In this document: positions 1 through 11,000 of the stretch, piece by piece
How the letters are laid out: every line of letters begins with the position of its first letter
Numbering within the stretch: the first letter of the stretch is position 1
Assembly (NCBI GenBank): GCA_023387085.1
Contig: JAEWIL010000198.1
Location: 1-57,771, forward strand
Direction: 5' to 3'
Length of the DNA stretch: 57,771 nt
DNA from: Pseudomonadota bacterium
GTDB taxonomy: Bacteria; Pseudomonadota; Alphaproteobacteria; Sphingomonadales; Sphingomonadaceae
Position numbers and translations under genes: made by a program
The notes under the pieces: generated by a model
What the model saw: the letters and a program-made list of their open reading frames with translations, nothing else
Databases searched by the model: none
Told to the model about the DNA's origin: nothing

Positions 1-118
1 GCCTTGACCCTCCCGACGACGCGAAGCCGCCGACGAATGCCGATGAACGTGAGGCCGAGGCCGGACGACAGGTTGCATGGATACGGGCCAATCGGGATGT
101 GCATTATCTTTGGGGCGG
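1..118 (+). repeat. 118-bp direct repeat, copy A (mate at 810-927)
   Basis: Bases 1-118 are identical to bases 810-927 and occupy the same place in the two adjacent paralogous genes. Beyond the block the genes diverge at many positions. The block begins at the window edge, so it may extend further upstream. Confidence 0.9.
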
Positions 119-419
119 CAATGTACCCGAGGAACGCGCCCAATATTTACCCTACATGGTACGTTTCAAAGATATGAAAAATCCTGAGAGCGTCGCAATG
201 GTGGCGCCGAACAATTTGGCCGAAGCGTTTGGGCCCGGCTACGCACTGAAAAGCCTGACCGTCCGGATTACGAATGATCCGGTTTCAATGGGAATTGAGA
301 AACGTTTGGGATGGCTAGGTTCGTATCCAGAGCCAAGACTTCAAATGATTCCTGTAGGAGGCGTCATTCGGCCTACTGTCGCGCAAAGACTATCGCATGG
401 TGATTTCATAAGAAAGTAA
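3..419 (+). CDS. Lipoprotein-family paralog 1 (5' end outside the window)
   Basis: This reading frame is open from the first bases of the window, so the start is missing. The visible part aligns nearly residue for residue with the C-terminal half of the next gene, sharing VHYLWGG, RAQYLPYMVRF, VAPNNL and AFG.GYAL.SLTVR. It is the first of three tandem paralogs ahead of the giant RTX-lipase gene. No enzymatic motif is visible. By analogy with tandem periplasmic lipoprotein immunity genes of type VI lipase effectors, it could be an immunity-like protein; that is inference. The coding is clear from homology to the neighbour, the function is not. Confidence 0.8.
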   Translation, partial: LDPPDDAKPPTNADEREAEAGRQVAWIRANRDVHYLWGGNVPEERAQYLPYMVRFKDMKNPESVAMVAPNNLAEAFGPGYALKSLTVRITNDPVSMGIEKRLGWLGSYPEPRLQMIPVGGVIRPTVAQRLSHGDFIRK

Positions 420-502
420 TGCGGAATGAACTGTCTTACCCATTCAGTTATGAAAATGTATTTCTTTGGTTACATCAATGTATTAATTTCCGTCGAGATA
501 AT

Positions 503-1258
503 ATGAGCCGGCGTAGCCTGATAGGCCTTCTTGGTGCGATCCCTGCGATGCCGCTCATGGGATGCGAGCCGGGTGATCTTGGGAGCAGCAGGGTCTATTT
601 TGATCCGATCCGCTATCGTCTGACGGCCGAGGTCGAAACACCCGAGGGCGTTCGGACGGGGTCAAGCGTGATCGAGACGATCTGGGATCGCGGACTGTCG
701 GGCGCGACGGTAAAGGGTGAGGCGGTCGCTGTCGATCTGCCTAACGGACAAACGCTCTTCATCCTTCTTCGCACCGCGAGCAATCCGGATTGGGCAGGCG
801 GGGTTCCCGGCCTTGACCCTCCCGACGACGCGAAGCCGCCGACGAATGCCGATGAACGTGAGGCCGAGGCCGGACGACAGGTTGCATGGATACGGGCCAA
901 TCGGGATGTGCATTATCTTTGGGGCGGTAGCGTACCCAAGGAGCGCGCGCAGTACCTCCCGTACATGGTTCGATTCAGGGATACCAAAAGCCCCGAAAGC
1001 GTCGAATTGGTGGCGCCGAATAATTTGCCTGAAGCATTTGGATCTGGCTACGCGCTCAGAAGCCTCACTGTCCGGGTCACGGGAGAGCCGGTGACAACGG
1101 GTGTTAAAGTGCGACTGCCATGGTTGGAAGCGATAGGGCGGAAAAGAGGGACGCTTGTCCCGGTTCCTCGATACGACATCAACAATCCAAAAGTAATCGC
1201 GCTCACTCCAGTTCAAAGAATAGCACCGAGTGATTTTAGTACGGAGCTTTACAAATGA
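503..1258 (+). CDS. Lipoprotein-family paralog 2
   Basis: The chosen ATG gives a 251-residue protein beginning MSRRSLIGLLGAIPAMPLMGC, a lipoprotein signal with lipobox LMGC, so the mature protein should be lipidated on Cys21. An in-frame ATG at 419 would add 28 residues before the signal and is less likely. The body has a YRL.AEVETPEGVRTGSSVIE segment, then GEAVAVDLPNGQTLFILL, SNPDW and the VHYLWGG region. It is a paralog of its two neighbours, and I do not recognise a named family. Its stop codon overlaps the ATG of a 30-residue ORF at 1255 (ATGA), which suggests translational coupling. An immunity-like role against the downstream lipase is plausible but unproven. Confidence 0.8.
   Translation: MSRRSLIGLLGAIPAMPLMGCEPGDLGSSRVYFDPIRYRLTAEVETPEGVRTGSSVIETIWDRGLSGATVKGEAVAVDLPNGQTLFILLRTASNPDWAGGVPGLDPPDDAKPPTNADEREAEAGRQVAWIRANRDVHYLWGGSVPKERAQYLPYMVRFRDTKSPESVELVAPNNLPEAFGSGYALRSLTVRVTGEPVTTGVKVRLPWLEAIGRKRGTLVPVPRYDINNPKVIALTPVQRIAPSDFSTELYK
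810..927 (+). repeat. 118-bp direct repeat, copy B (mate at 1-118)
   Basis: This block inside lipoprotein paralog 2 is identical to the first 118 bases of the window. It points to a recent duplication or a gene-conversion tract between the two paralogs. Confidence 0.9.
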
Positions 1259-1347
1259 GTATGAATCGCAATGCGCCCCTCTCTGTCCTAGCGACGGATT
1301 CGCATAATAGTGGATATGCTCTATTTGGACCGAGAGGTTTGCGATGA
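1255..1347 (+). pseudogene. Orphan N-terminal stub of an RTX-lipase-like gene (30 codons)
   Basis: A 30-residue ORF starts at ATG 1255, overlapping the stop of lipoprotein 2, and ends at TGA 1345-1347, overlapping the ATG of lipoprotein 3 at 1344. From its third residue it reads MNRNAPLSVLATDSHNSGYA. The giant RTX gene at 2046 begins MNRDVLMSILALDAYNRGYS. Initiator, MNR, S.LA.D, N and GY line up without a gap. It is therefore best explained as what is left of a second effector gene that once followed lipoprotein 2, reduced by internal deletion. It could still be translated by coupling. Too short for statistical certainty, but position and sequence agree. Confidence 0.65.
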
Positions 1348-2042
1348 AGAGGAGAGAGGTAGTCGCTGCCCTTGCGCTCGGCGGGATATTGTCAGCTTGC
1401 GGCGATCACAGTCAGTCAAGATCTCGACCATTTCGCTACAAGCTCAAAGTGGATGTCGATACCCCTGAAGGTGTTCGATCCGGAGAAGGCGTTATCCAAG
1501 TTCGATGGTGGCAAGGCAGCAAACAGGTATTCGGGACACAAGCGAGTGCCGGTTATAGCGTAGTCGGTGAGGCTGTCATAGTTGATCTTCCGGGAGGGCG
1601 GTCGCTTTTCGTTTTGCTCCGCTCTCGTTCCAACCCAGATTGGGCCGCTTGGGCGTTTAAAGACATAGCGCCTGACCTTCGAAACCCAACTGACATAGGT
1701 AAACAGGAATACACCATACCAAGAATGGTGGAGGCAGCCGGGGGTCTAACATCTAATTATCCCTATTTTGCGTGCTTCCGTGATTTGGCTGATCCCTCGA
1801 GCATTGAAGAGGTCGATCCTGACAACCTTGAGGCCGCCTTTGGTCCCGGAACGAGGTTGCGTCGTATCTCAATAAAAATAACGGATGAAAATGTTACCAA
1901 GGGAATAGAAAGCAGACTCAAATGGTTGGGAAGTACTATGGGCGCGCTCACCGACCCATCTGCCTTTCGCGAAACTCCATCTGGAACACCGCTTCCATTT
2001 TCCGCAGGCATAACCGCGCAAGATTTCATTAGAGGAAATTGA
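1344..2042 (+). CDS. Lipoprotein-family paralog 3
   Basis: This 232-residue protein starts with MKRREVVAALALGGILSAC, a lipoprotein signal with lipobox LSAC, so Cys19 should be acylated. The body repeats the family pattern: YKLKVDVDTPEGVRSGEGVIQ, GEAVIVDLPGGRSLFVLL and SNPDWA. The later part is more diverged from paralogs 1 and 2 than they are from each other. The stop lies 3 nt before the ATG of the giant RTX-lipase gene, and GAGG just upstream can serve as that gene's ribosome binding site, so the two are very probably cotranscribed. Expected location is the periplasmic face of a membrane. It is the candidate cognate immunity or accessory lipoprotein; no function is shown by sequence alone. 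Confidence 0.85.
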   Translation: MKRREVVAALALGGILSACGDHSQSRSRPFRYKLKVDVDTPEGVRSGEGVIQVRWWQGSKQVFGTQASAGYSVVGEAVIVDLPGGRSLFVLLRSRSNPDWAAWAFKDIAPDLRNPTDIGKQEYTIPRMVEAAGGLTSNYPYFACFRDLADPSSIEEVDPDNLEAAFGPGTRLRRISIKITDENVTKGIESRLKWLGSTMGALTDPSAFRETPSGTPLPFSAGITAQDFIRGN

Positions 2043-2045
2043 GAA

Positions 2046-5000
2046 ATGAATCGCGATGTACTCATGTCAATTCTTGCGTTGGATGCATATAACCGCGGAT
2101 ACTCTCCTGGAATCAATGGATTGCACTTCCAACAGAATGTTACGAGAGTCGGATTTGCTGTTATAAAGGCAGACTCTACACAATACCTTCTGACAGCCAA
2201 TGCGAGATCAACAGGATTCTACGGAATTGAGTATGAATTGGCAGGTGAAAAGATTATCTCATTCCGCGGCACCGACTTCGATGTAAATTCTAGTCTTTCA
2301 GCTATCGAGATTCTTCAATCTGAACTTCTTAAAGATGTTTTCAACGGATGGAGTTCGTTTCTGGGGTTCGGAACAAATTCTCAATACGGTCAGGCAGAAC
2401 TCTTTTTCAAAGCGGTGACGGGAGCGGAGTTCGACGGCAACGGCGGTGAGCCGCTTTCGAGTATGGTAACAGTCACAGGCCACTCGCTTGGTGGGGCTCT
2501 TGCTGGATATGTCGACGCCCGAGCGCCAGTAAACAGCTATCTGGTTGACCCGATTCCTTATGGTGCCGCAGCTTGGGGGAACGCGATCGGTGAGGCTTTG
2601 CTCGCCACTCTAAATGAATTCAATCTCGTAGTTGATGACCTCGTCGAGGCAGCTCTCGGGCTGATCATGCCCGGCGGAGCTGATTTATGGGACGTCTTCA
2701 TTGATCGGTTCAAGCAAAATTTAGAACAACGCGCGCCCGTGCTTCCTGGCATCTCCGGCGTCTATCTGGAAGGCGAGATTGCGAGCCAGATTCTTGAGCT
2801 ACAGCCTACTTTGGGCGAGGTTGTTGCATCTCTTGGATTGGCCGGAACAGCCATTGCGGGACCAATCGCTGCCGCGCTAGCTGCACTGGGCGTGCACCAA
2901 GCCATAATGGGCGCGATCAACAATGCAGTCGAAGATCGCGATAGCTTGATCAAACAGCCCAATCATGGCGCCACCGATCTTCTCGCACCAGGCCCTCTGG
3001 GGCTTTCGAATTTGATAACCCTGCATAGTCCAGGACTGATTACAATCAGTCTCTACGGGGACAAGCAGTGGGGCACGGAATATTCGGAACAGAATGGCAA
3101 TGGCACACGTTGGCAGTCGGTATTCAAGTATGTCACCGCAGGAATTTTTAATTCGCCGGATGTCGCTAATGCAATAGGCTGGCGGGGCGGCGATCAGAAT
3201 GATCCAACCGGCCTAACCAGTGCCCAAGAGCAGTTGGCCCGTATCATCGCGTATTCAGCGATTAACGAAGGAGATCGAGTATTTGGCGATACGGGCATCC
3301 GTGCACTTTTCGACGACGCTGGAGATATGGGCGCTCTGCTGGATGCATCCATTACACCGCTTGAGCTTATTCCCTCTGCTGTAGATGAGGAAATGAAGAA
3401 AAGCTTCGGGAAGCTGGTCGCCGAGTTCGCCGGACTCCTCGCCACACGTAAAGTTCTGATGGAAGATGACGATGAGGCGACAGATGGCATTTTCAGTTAT
3501 CGGCGAGGTACGGACAACAACGGTTTTCTGATCGACCTGCGAGAATCCACATGGGCGAAGAGCGGAGACTATCACGAGAGCGTGGTGAAGACCGAAATTA
3601 TAGACGGCCTGCTCGATAAGCCGGAAAATGCCTACGTAGATTTCAACGCCGTTGGGGATTGGTATTCCGTCTATGGCAATCCTGGCGGAAATTTAAGGGC
3701 CGAGATCGACGAAATCATCCTGTCGCTTACGCTCGGCAAGGTTGCGACGGCGCGTGATGAAGCCGGGGTTGCGTTGCAACTCGGTAGTAATGCTGATGAC
3801 GACCAGTCATTCGGCTCCGGCACGGATTTCGTCCTCGGTGGTAAGGGCCATGACATCCTGCGCGGCGGCGGTCAGACCGATATTCTGCTGGGCGGCGAAG
3901 GGAACGACGAGCTTTACGGAGACGGCGGCGTCGATCGATTGCAAGGCGGGATCGGGGAAGACAAACTGTCAGGCGGCGGCGAAAATGACTTCCTCGTGGT
4001 CGAACGTGACGGCGTTCGAGATATGCTGGATGGTGGCGACGGAATAGACACGGTCGTCTACAGTTTTGACCTTCCGGCGAATGTGTCGCTCCAAGCGCCG
4101 ACGCAGCAGGGAAATTCGGGACTGCTTGATTTCGGCATCGCAATTTCGGCCAAGAATTTGAATTACGGCAATGAGTCCTTCGGTCCCGACGAACTGACTT
4201 CGATTGAAAAGGCCGCCATCGAAACCGGCTCGGGCAACGACACGCTTTTCATCGACAGCAACGGCGTTGGTGTACGAACCAACGATATCGCTTATGTCCA
4301 GCTCGGGCGTGGCAATGACGATATTGATCTGTCGACATGGACGATCGATACCGTCGTTGATCTGGCGACAGAAAAACTCTCGTGGAAGAGCTTCGGCACC
4401 AATGGAGCCGAGGTCAACAATGCCATCCGAGTATTGGACGCCGAGGCTGTGCAGGGCGGAAGCGGAAATGATACTCTGCAATCGCGCAACGAAGCGGGGA
4501 CCAGTTTCCACCTCTCGGGTGGGGCCGGCAATGATTATATCCGAGGCCTCGGCGGCAATGATCTGCTCGAAGGAGGCGCCGGGAACGACACTATTGTCTC
4601 GCTCGGAGGCGACGACAAAATTATCGATGTCAACACCATCGTTGACCATGAAGGCAAGAACTTCATCATCTCGCGCGGCGATCAGGATACCGTCATCATC
4701 GACGGCAGCCAGTCGCATGTCGAGCTGGGATCGAACACTCTCGTCATCGGCGCAGACAAGGACGACAAGCTGAGCCGGTTCGGGATCGATCTGCAAGGCG
4801 GCGTTCAGCAGTGGTGGAATGAATCCGGGACGGCAGTCTGGTCGCCCTATAATGCGTTGCTGAGTGCCTTCCCGTTCATTGGAGCGCAGGCGCTATTCTC
4901 GGTTGCGGCGATGGCGGCCGATGCCCCCTATATGAAATTCGCAAAATACCGGGTCGATGCCGAGACCGGTGATCTGCTGATCGATCTCGGCTGGGGGCTC

Positions 5001-8000
5001 GGCGGGTCGGCGCGGATCGCCGATTATCATCTCGATCTCGCAACCGGCAGGGGTGACGCCGGTGTCACGGTGTTCCGTCAGGGCAGCGTCAAGCAGGGCG
5101 GCAATTCGGGCGTCAAGGCGTCGAACGGTGTCGAACAATATTTCAACTTGGCCCTTTATTCGGGCTTTGGCTATGGCCTCCCCGGTTTCGACCCGCTCGT
5201 GCTCGACCTCGACGGCAACGGCTATGATCTCATCTCGCGCGAGTACAGCCAGGTCTATTTCGAGTTCGACAGCGATGGCTTTGCCGAAAATGCCGGGTGG
5301 ATCGGCGGCAATGATGCGTTTCTCGTGCGCGACACCAACGGCAACGGCAAAATCGACAATATCACCGAGATGTTCGGCAATCGGACGACGTCGGGCTTTA
5401 CGGCGCTGGCCGCGCTCGACAGCAATGGCGACGGTATCTTCGACAGCGCGGACACGGATTTTGCGAGCGTCAGGCTCTGGAAGGATGCGAACAGCAATGG
5501 CGTAACCGATGCGGGCGAGCTGATCTCGCTCGCCGATGCCGGCATTGCCAGCATTTCGCTGACCGCGGCGACGCTGACCGACACCGATGTGCGCGGCAAT
5601 GTCGTCGTTCGCGAAGGCGGCTTCACGCGGACCGACGGGACGACCGGCAAGGTCGGGGACATCGCGCTCGACGTGTCGGATACCGACACCCGGTGGACGG
5701 GAGCGCAGACGCCGAGCCAGGCCGCCTCCGTGCTGCCGCAGATCGCCGGGATCGGTGAACTGGTCAATCTTCGGCTCGCGATGACGGGCGATGCGACGCT
5801 GTTGTCTATGGTCAACGCCTTCGCATCGAACGGCAGTGCCGGGGTCGCGGCGCTACGCGACGATGTCGCCGACATTCTTTATCGCTGGGCGGGCGTCGAT
5901 GGCGTCGCCGCGACCGCGATAGGCTCGGGCGGTTTCGATACGCGCAAGCTTGCATTTCTCGAGAAATATCTTGGCGCGCAGTTGATGCCGCGCGGCACGG
6001 GTGGCGCCATTCTCACGACCAACCTGACCGAGGTCGAGGCGCTCTGGAACCATGAGTTCAACCAGATGGCGTTCAAGCTGATCGCGCAAGGCCCGCTCGC
6101 GACGGAATTCGCTGGGCTGACCTATTATGAATCGCAGGATCTGCTGCGCGCCGCGAACGCGGATACGATCGCGACGATCCTCGCCGGTTTCCTCGATGAC
6201 ATGCCGGCGGACGCAGGTGCCGCCGCTACCTATTGGGCCGACTGGGGGCCGTTGCTGGGCGCGTTCGCCGGAACCGTGATGCGCACCTCGGGCGTCGAGG
6301 TCGGCCGCGACTATTTCTTCGCCGAACTGGTGAAGGCTGTCGATAGCCGCTCGCTTCCGCTGGATCTCGAGACGCTGGCAGCCGGCCTCGCGATCGACGG
6401 CTTGAAGATCGGCGGCGTGTCGGCGCTAACCCGTACCGCGGGCGATGATGGAACGCTGGTCTATTATTCGGAGACCGGGAGCCAGCAGTTCGTCGGCGGC
6501 ACCGGACAGGATGCCTATGTCTTCGGCCACACCATCGGCAATGCGGTGATCAACGACAATGAGGCGCGCGAAAGCGGTGACCGCATTCGATTCGCCTTTT
6601 TGACCCCAGATGACGTCATGATGGCACGCGACGGCAATGACTTGTTGATCACCATAACGGCTACCGGCGAGACCGTGCGCGTGCTCGGCCAGTTCGCCCC
6701 GGTCACTATTCTCGGCGCCGACTATCTTCTGAGCTCGAACAAGGGCGTCGAAGATATTCAGTTCTCCAACGGAACCATTTATGAGGCGTCGGACATCGCG
6801 ATCGCCGTCGGCAAGGGCACCGCTGGCAACGATCAGCTTACCGGGACGATGCACTCGGATGTGCTGCAGGGTCTGGCAGGGAACGACCTGCTGATGGGCG
6901 GCGATGATGCCGACATCTATGTGATCAACGGCGGTGAAGGCCAGGACATTATCCGCGAGGTTCAGACGACGCCGATGCTGCGCGCCGCGGACCTGCTGAT
7001 CTTCGGCGAGAATGTTTCGCCTGACGATATCGAGTTCGTCCGCGAGGGTGAAGGATATGACGATCTGCGGATCAAGATCGGGACCGGCGGCGACAGTGTC
7101 CTGATCGAGGGTCAGTTCGGCTATTCGGTGCTCGGCTATACCGGCGGATTGTCAATGAACTCGCGCATCGAGGGCTTCTCCTTCCGCCACTACGGTGCGG
7201 CCTGGTCGAGCAAGGAGATAGAAAACCTACTCATCGAACGCGCGACGACCGCGGGTGACGACATCACGCGCGGGTTCGGCAACTATGATCATTTCGAGAT
7301 CAGCGCGGGCAATGACGTGCTGATCGGCATGGACGGCGGCGATGTCTATGACTTCGGCGTTGGCGCGGGCAACGACACGATCGATGAGCAGGCGCGTTTT
7401 ATTGATGTGACGGTTGGTCTTGGCGGGCTCGCGAACAGCATCGAAAACGACATTGTGCGATTCAAGGGGCTGACCCTCGCCGACGTCACATTCAAACGTC
7501 TCTCCTCCGCGCCCGATCTCACGATCACGATCAATGCGACCGGCGAGACACTGACCGTCAAGAAGCAGTTCGACGGCTTTCAGACCGGCTATTTCGGTTC
7601 GCAGTGGCTGCACCGGATCGAGCTTTTCGAGTTCGACGACGGAAGCGCTCTCAACTGGCAGCAGGTGGCAGCGCTCACCACGACCGGCGGAGATGGCGAC
7701 GACCAGCTTTGGGGCGACCTTTATGCCGACCGCATGGTCGGCGGCAAGGGCAACGACATGTTGTCGGGGGGTGGCAAGGGAGACGAATATGTCTTCAACC
7801 AGGGCGATGGGCAGGACGTCATTTTCGACAATAATCAGTTCCTCCTCGGCGATGGCATTCTCGCAGTCGATAACAGTCCCGATTATGTAACGCTGGGCGC
7901 GGGCATTACGCCGGAAATGGTGACACTGAGCCGAAGCGGCGGCGACCTTACGCTGAACATCGGTTCGAGCGGCGACAGCATTACGCTCAAGAATCAGAAC

Positions 8001-11000
8001 AACCTCATCAATACCGGCGTTTTCGGGGTTTGGGGACCGAGCCGGATCGAGGAAATCCGCTTCGCGGGCGGAACGGTCTGGACATGGCAAGACCTAAATG
8101 TCCGTTGGATTACCGACAATACGACGAGCGGCAACGATGTCGTAACGGGATTTGCACTGGAAGATATTTTCGAAGCGAGTGCGGGCAACGACATTCTATC
8201 GGGCGGTGATAGCGGCGACATCTATCGCTTCGGCCTCGGCTCGGGTCAGGACATCATTCGCGAGAGCGTCGATAACGTCATGTATGGCGATACCGACAGC
8301 GTCGAGTTCGCCGCCGGTATCGCGCCGGAGGATGTTCAGCTAGCCCGAAACGGAAACAATCTGGTGATTTCGCTGTCCGACGGCAGTAGCCTGACGATCG
8401 AGGGCCAGTTTGCCTATTCCGCCTGGTATACGTGGAACGACATCGAGCTCTTCAAATTCTCGAACGGCGTCACTTGGAGCGCAGCTGACGTCCGCATGAC
8501 GCTCCTTGTGGCAACTGCCGGCAACGACACCATTATCGGGTTCGATAGCGACGACGTTCTCGACGGGGGCGCCGGCAACGATATTCTTCGCGGCGGCAAT
8601 GGGTCCGATACCTATCATTATGATGCGGGCTACGGAAATGACGTCATCGAGGAGAATGTCACAAATAATAATGTCGGCGAGTCCGATCGTGTCGTCTTCG
8701 GTCCCGGTCTCCTGCCGTCGGATCTCTCGGTCACCCGTTCAAACGATGATCTGATCTTCACCGTCATCGCCACTGGCGAGACTTTAACCGTCAAGGATCA
8801 TTTCACCTTCGCTAGCTGGTTTTCCTGGAAGGATGTCGAGCGTTTCGAATTCGCGGACGGTACGGTCTGGACCGACCTCGATATCGCTCGCCGGGTTACC
8901 GGCGGTACTCCTGGAGACGATATCATAAACGGAACCTTCCGGTCGGATACTCTCGATGGCGGCGCCGGGAACGATACGTTGTCCGGTGGCGACGGCGCCG
9001 ATATCTATGTGTTCGGTCGAGGATATGGTCAGGACACGATCCACGAAACCGTTACTGATGCGAACCTGTCGGAGGCTGATGAACTTCGTTTCGGCCCCGG
9101 CATCGTCGAGAGCGATTTGACCTTTTCCCGCGACGGCTCGGATCTCGTCATCTCGATCGATGGCACGAGCGATTCCGTCCGAGTCGTAAACCAGTGGAGC
9201 TTTGCAAGCTGGTTCACCTGGAACGACATCGAGCGATTCCGCTTCGATGACGGCAGCTTCCTGACAAAGGCGGATGTCCAGATAAAGCTTTTGGCTTCTA
9301 CCTCCGGAAACGATAATCTGGTAGGTTTCGTGGATGACGACCGGCTGGATGGCGGTGTCGGGGACGATATCCTGCGAGGAGGCGACGGCGCCGATACCTA
9401 CGTGTTCGGCATCGGTTACGGGCATGACCAAATCATCGAGTCCGTGTCCGACGTCAATTTGTCGGACAATGATAGTATTGAGTTCGGGCCCGGAATCGGT
9501 TGGGATGATTTGACTTTTAGCCGTTCGGGCAACGATCTCACGATCTCGCTAGCTAGCGGAGATACCCTCTTCATAGGAGGCCAACTGGGAACATCCTATG
9601 ATTCGGCCAGCTTTACCTGGAACGATGTCGAGAATTTCAAATTTGCCGAGGGCACGGTGAAAACGAAAGCGGACCTATTCACAGAGATGCTGAAGTCGAC
9701 GGACGGGGATGACGTCCTGACGGGATTCTATACCAGTGACATCATCTCAGGCGGTCTTGGGAATGACATTCTGAGAGGCCTCGGCGGCAACGATACGCTG
9801 ACCGGCGGCGCAGGCGACGATATTCTCGATGGCGATGGTGGTAACGATGAATTTTCGTACGCGCTCGGAGATGGAAGCGACATCATAGACGATCAGGAGG
9901 GACAGAATATCCTGCAGCTTGGCGCAGGTATCGGTCCAGCTGACATCAAGCTCTCTACTACTGCCTTGAATCCGAATGACATTGTGATCCGTTTTTCGGG
10001 AACGAACGGTTCCGTTGTGCTCAAGAACCAAATCACAGCCTCGAGTTCGCAGGGTATCGCGAGCGTTCGCTTTGCCGACGGCTCGACATGGAATCGCGCT
10101 ACTTTGCTTGCGGAGTTTTTCAGCCGGCAAGCGGGGGACGGTGACGACTATATCGGTGGCGACAACAACTCGAATTCTCTGAACGGCGGCGCCGGTAATG
10201 ACGAAATTAGAGCTTTGGGGGGCAATGACACTATTCGTGGCGGTGTTGGCGATGATCTGCTTGATGGCGCCAACGGCGATGATGAACTGCATGGCGATGG
10301 GGGCAACGACCGCCTCTTGGGCGGCAGTGGCAATGATCGTTACCATTACGACATCGGCGACGGTAGCGACGTCATCGCTGACAACGGAAGCGACACAATC
10401 GACGCGCTCGTGTTTGGGGTAGGCATCGCGCCTGCCGACGTTCTGCTTGAACCAGATCCAACCAACTCTGCCAATATGATCATCCGTTTTGCCATCTCAT
10501 CCGAAACAATTCTCATCGAGCAGCAGTGGAATGGGAACAAAGGCGTCGAGCGCGTCGAGTTTGCGGACGGCAGCGTCTGGAACGCAGTAGAGATCGCGAA
10601 TCGATTTGCCGTTGGTAGCGCCAGGGCCGGCGACGACATTCTCGACGGAACGTCGGGTAACGATATTATAGCGGGCGGAGCGGGCAATGATACTATTCGC
10701 GGCTTGGCAGGCAATGACACGATCATTGGCGGGACGGGCAATGATACCCTCCAAGGATCGTTTGGTGCCGATACCTATATCTACAACCTCGGCGATGGCG
10801 AGGATGTCATTTATGACGGTAATCTCAACTCGGATTCGAGCGTTACAGACACGCTGAAGTTCGGTGCTGGTATCACAGCGAGCATGCTGAGATTCATCGT
10901 GCCGGCCGATACGAATGACGTGCGGATCGAGTTTATCGGGCAGTCAGGGTCGATCCTGCTCGACAATCAGCAATACTCCGATGTGGGCATAGAGCAGATA

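Noticed and set aside
3969..4796. 275-codon minus-strand frame within the RTX gene, and several similar ones along 5.8-11.5 kb
   Set aside because: Repeated antisense frames mirror the RTX repeat periodicity; they are by-products of the repeat sequence.
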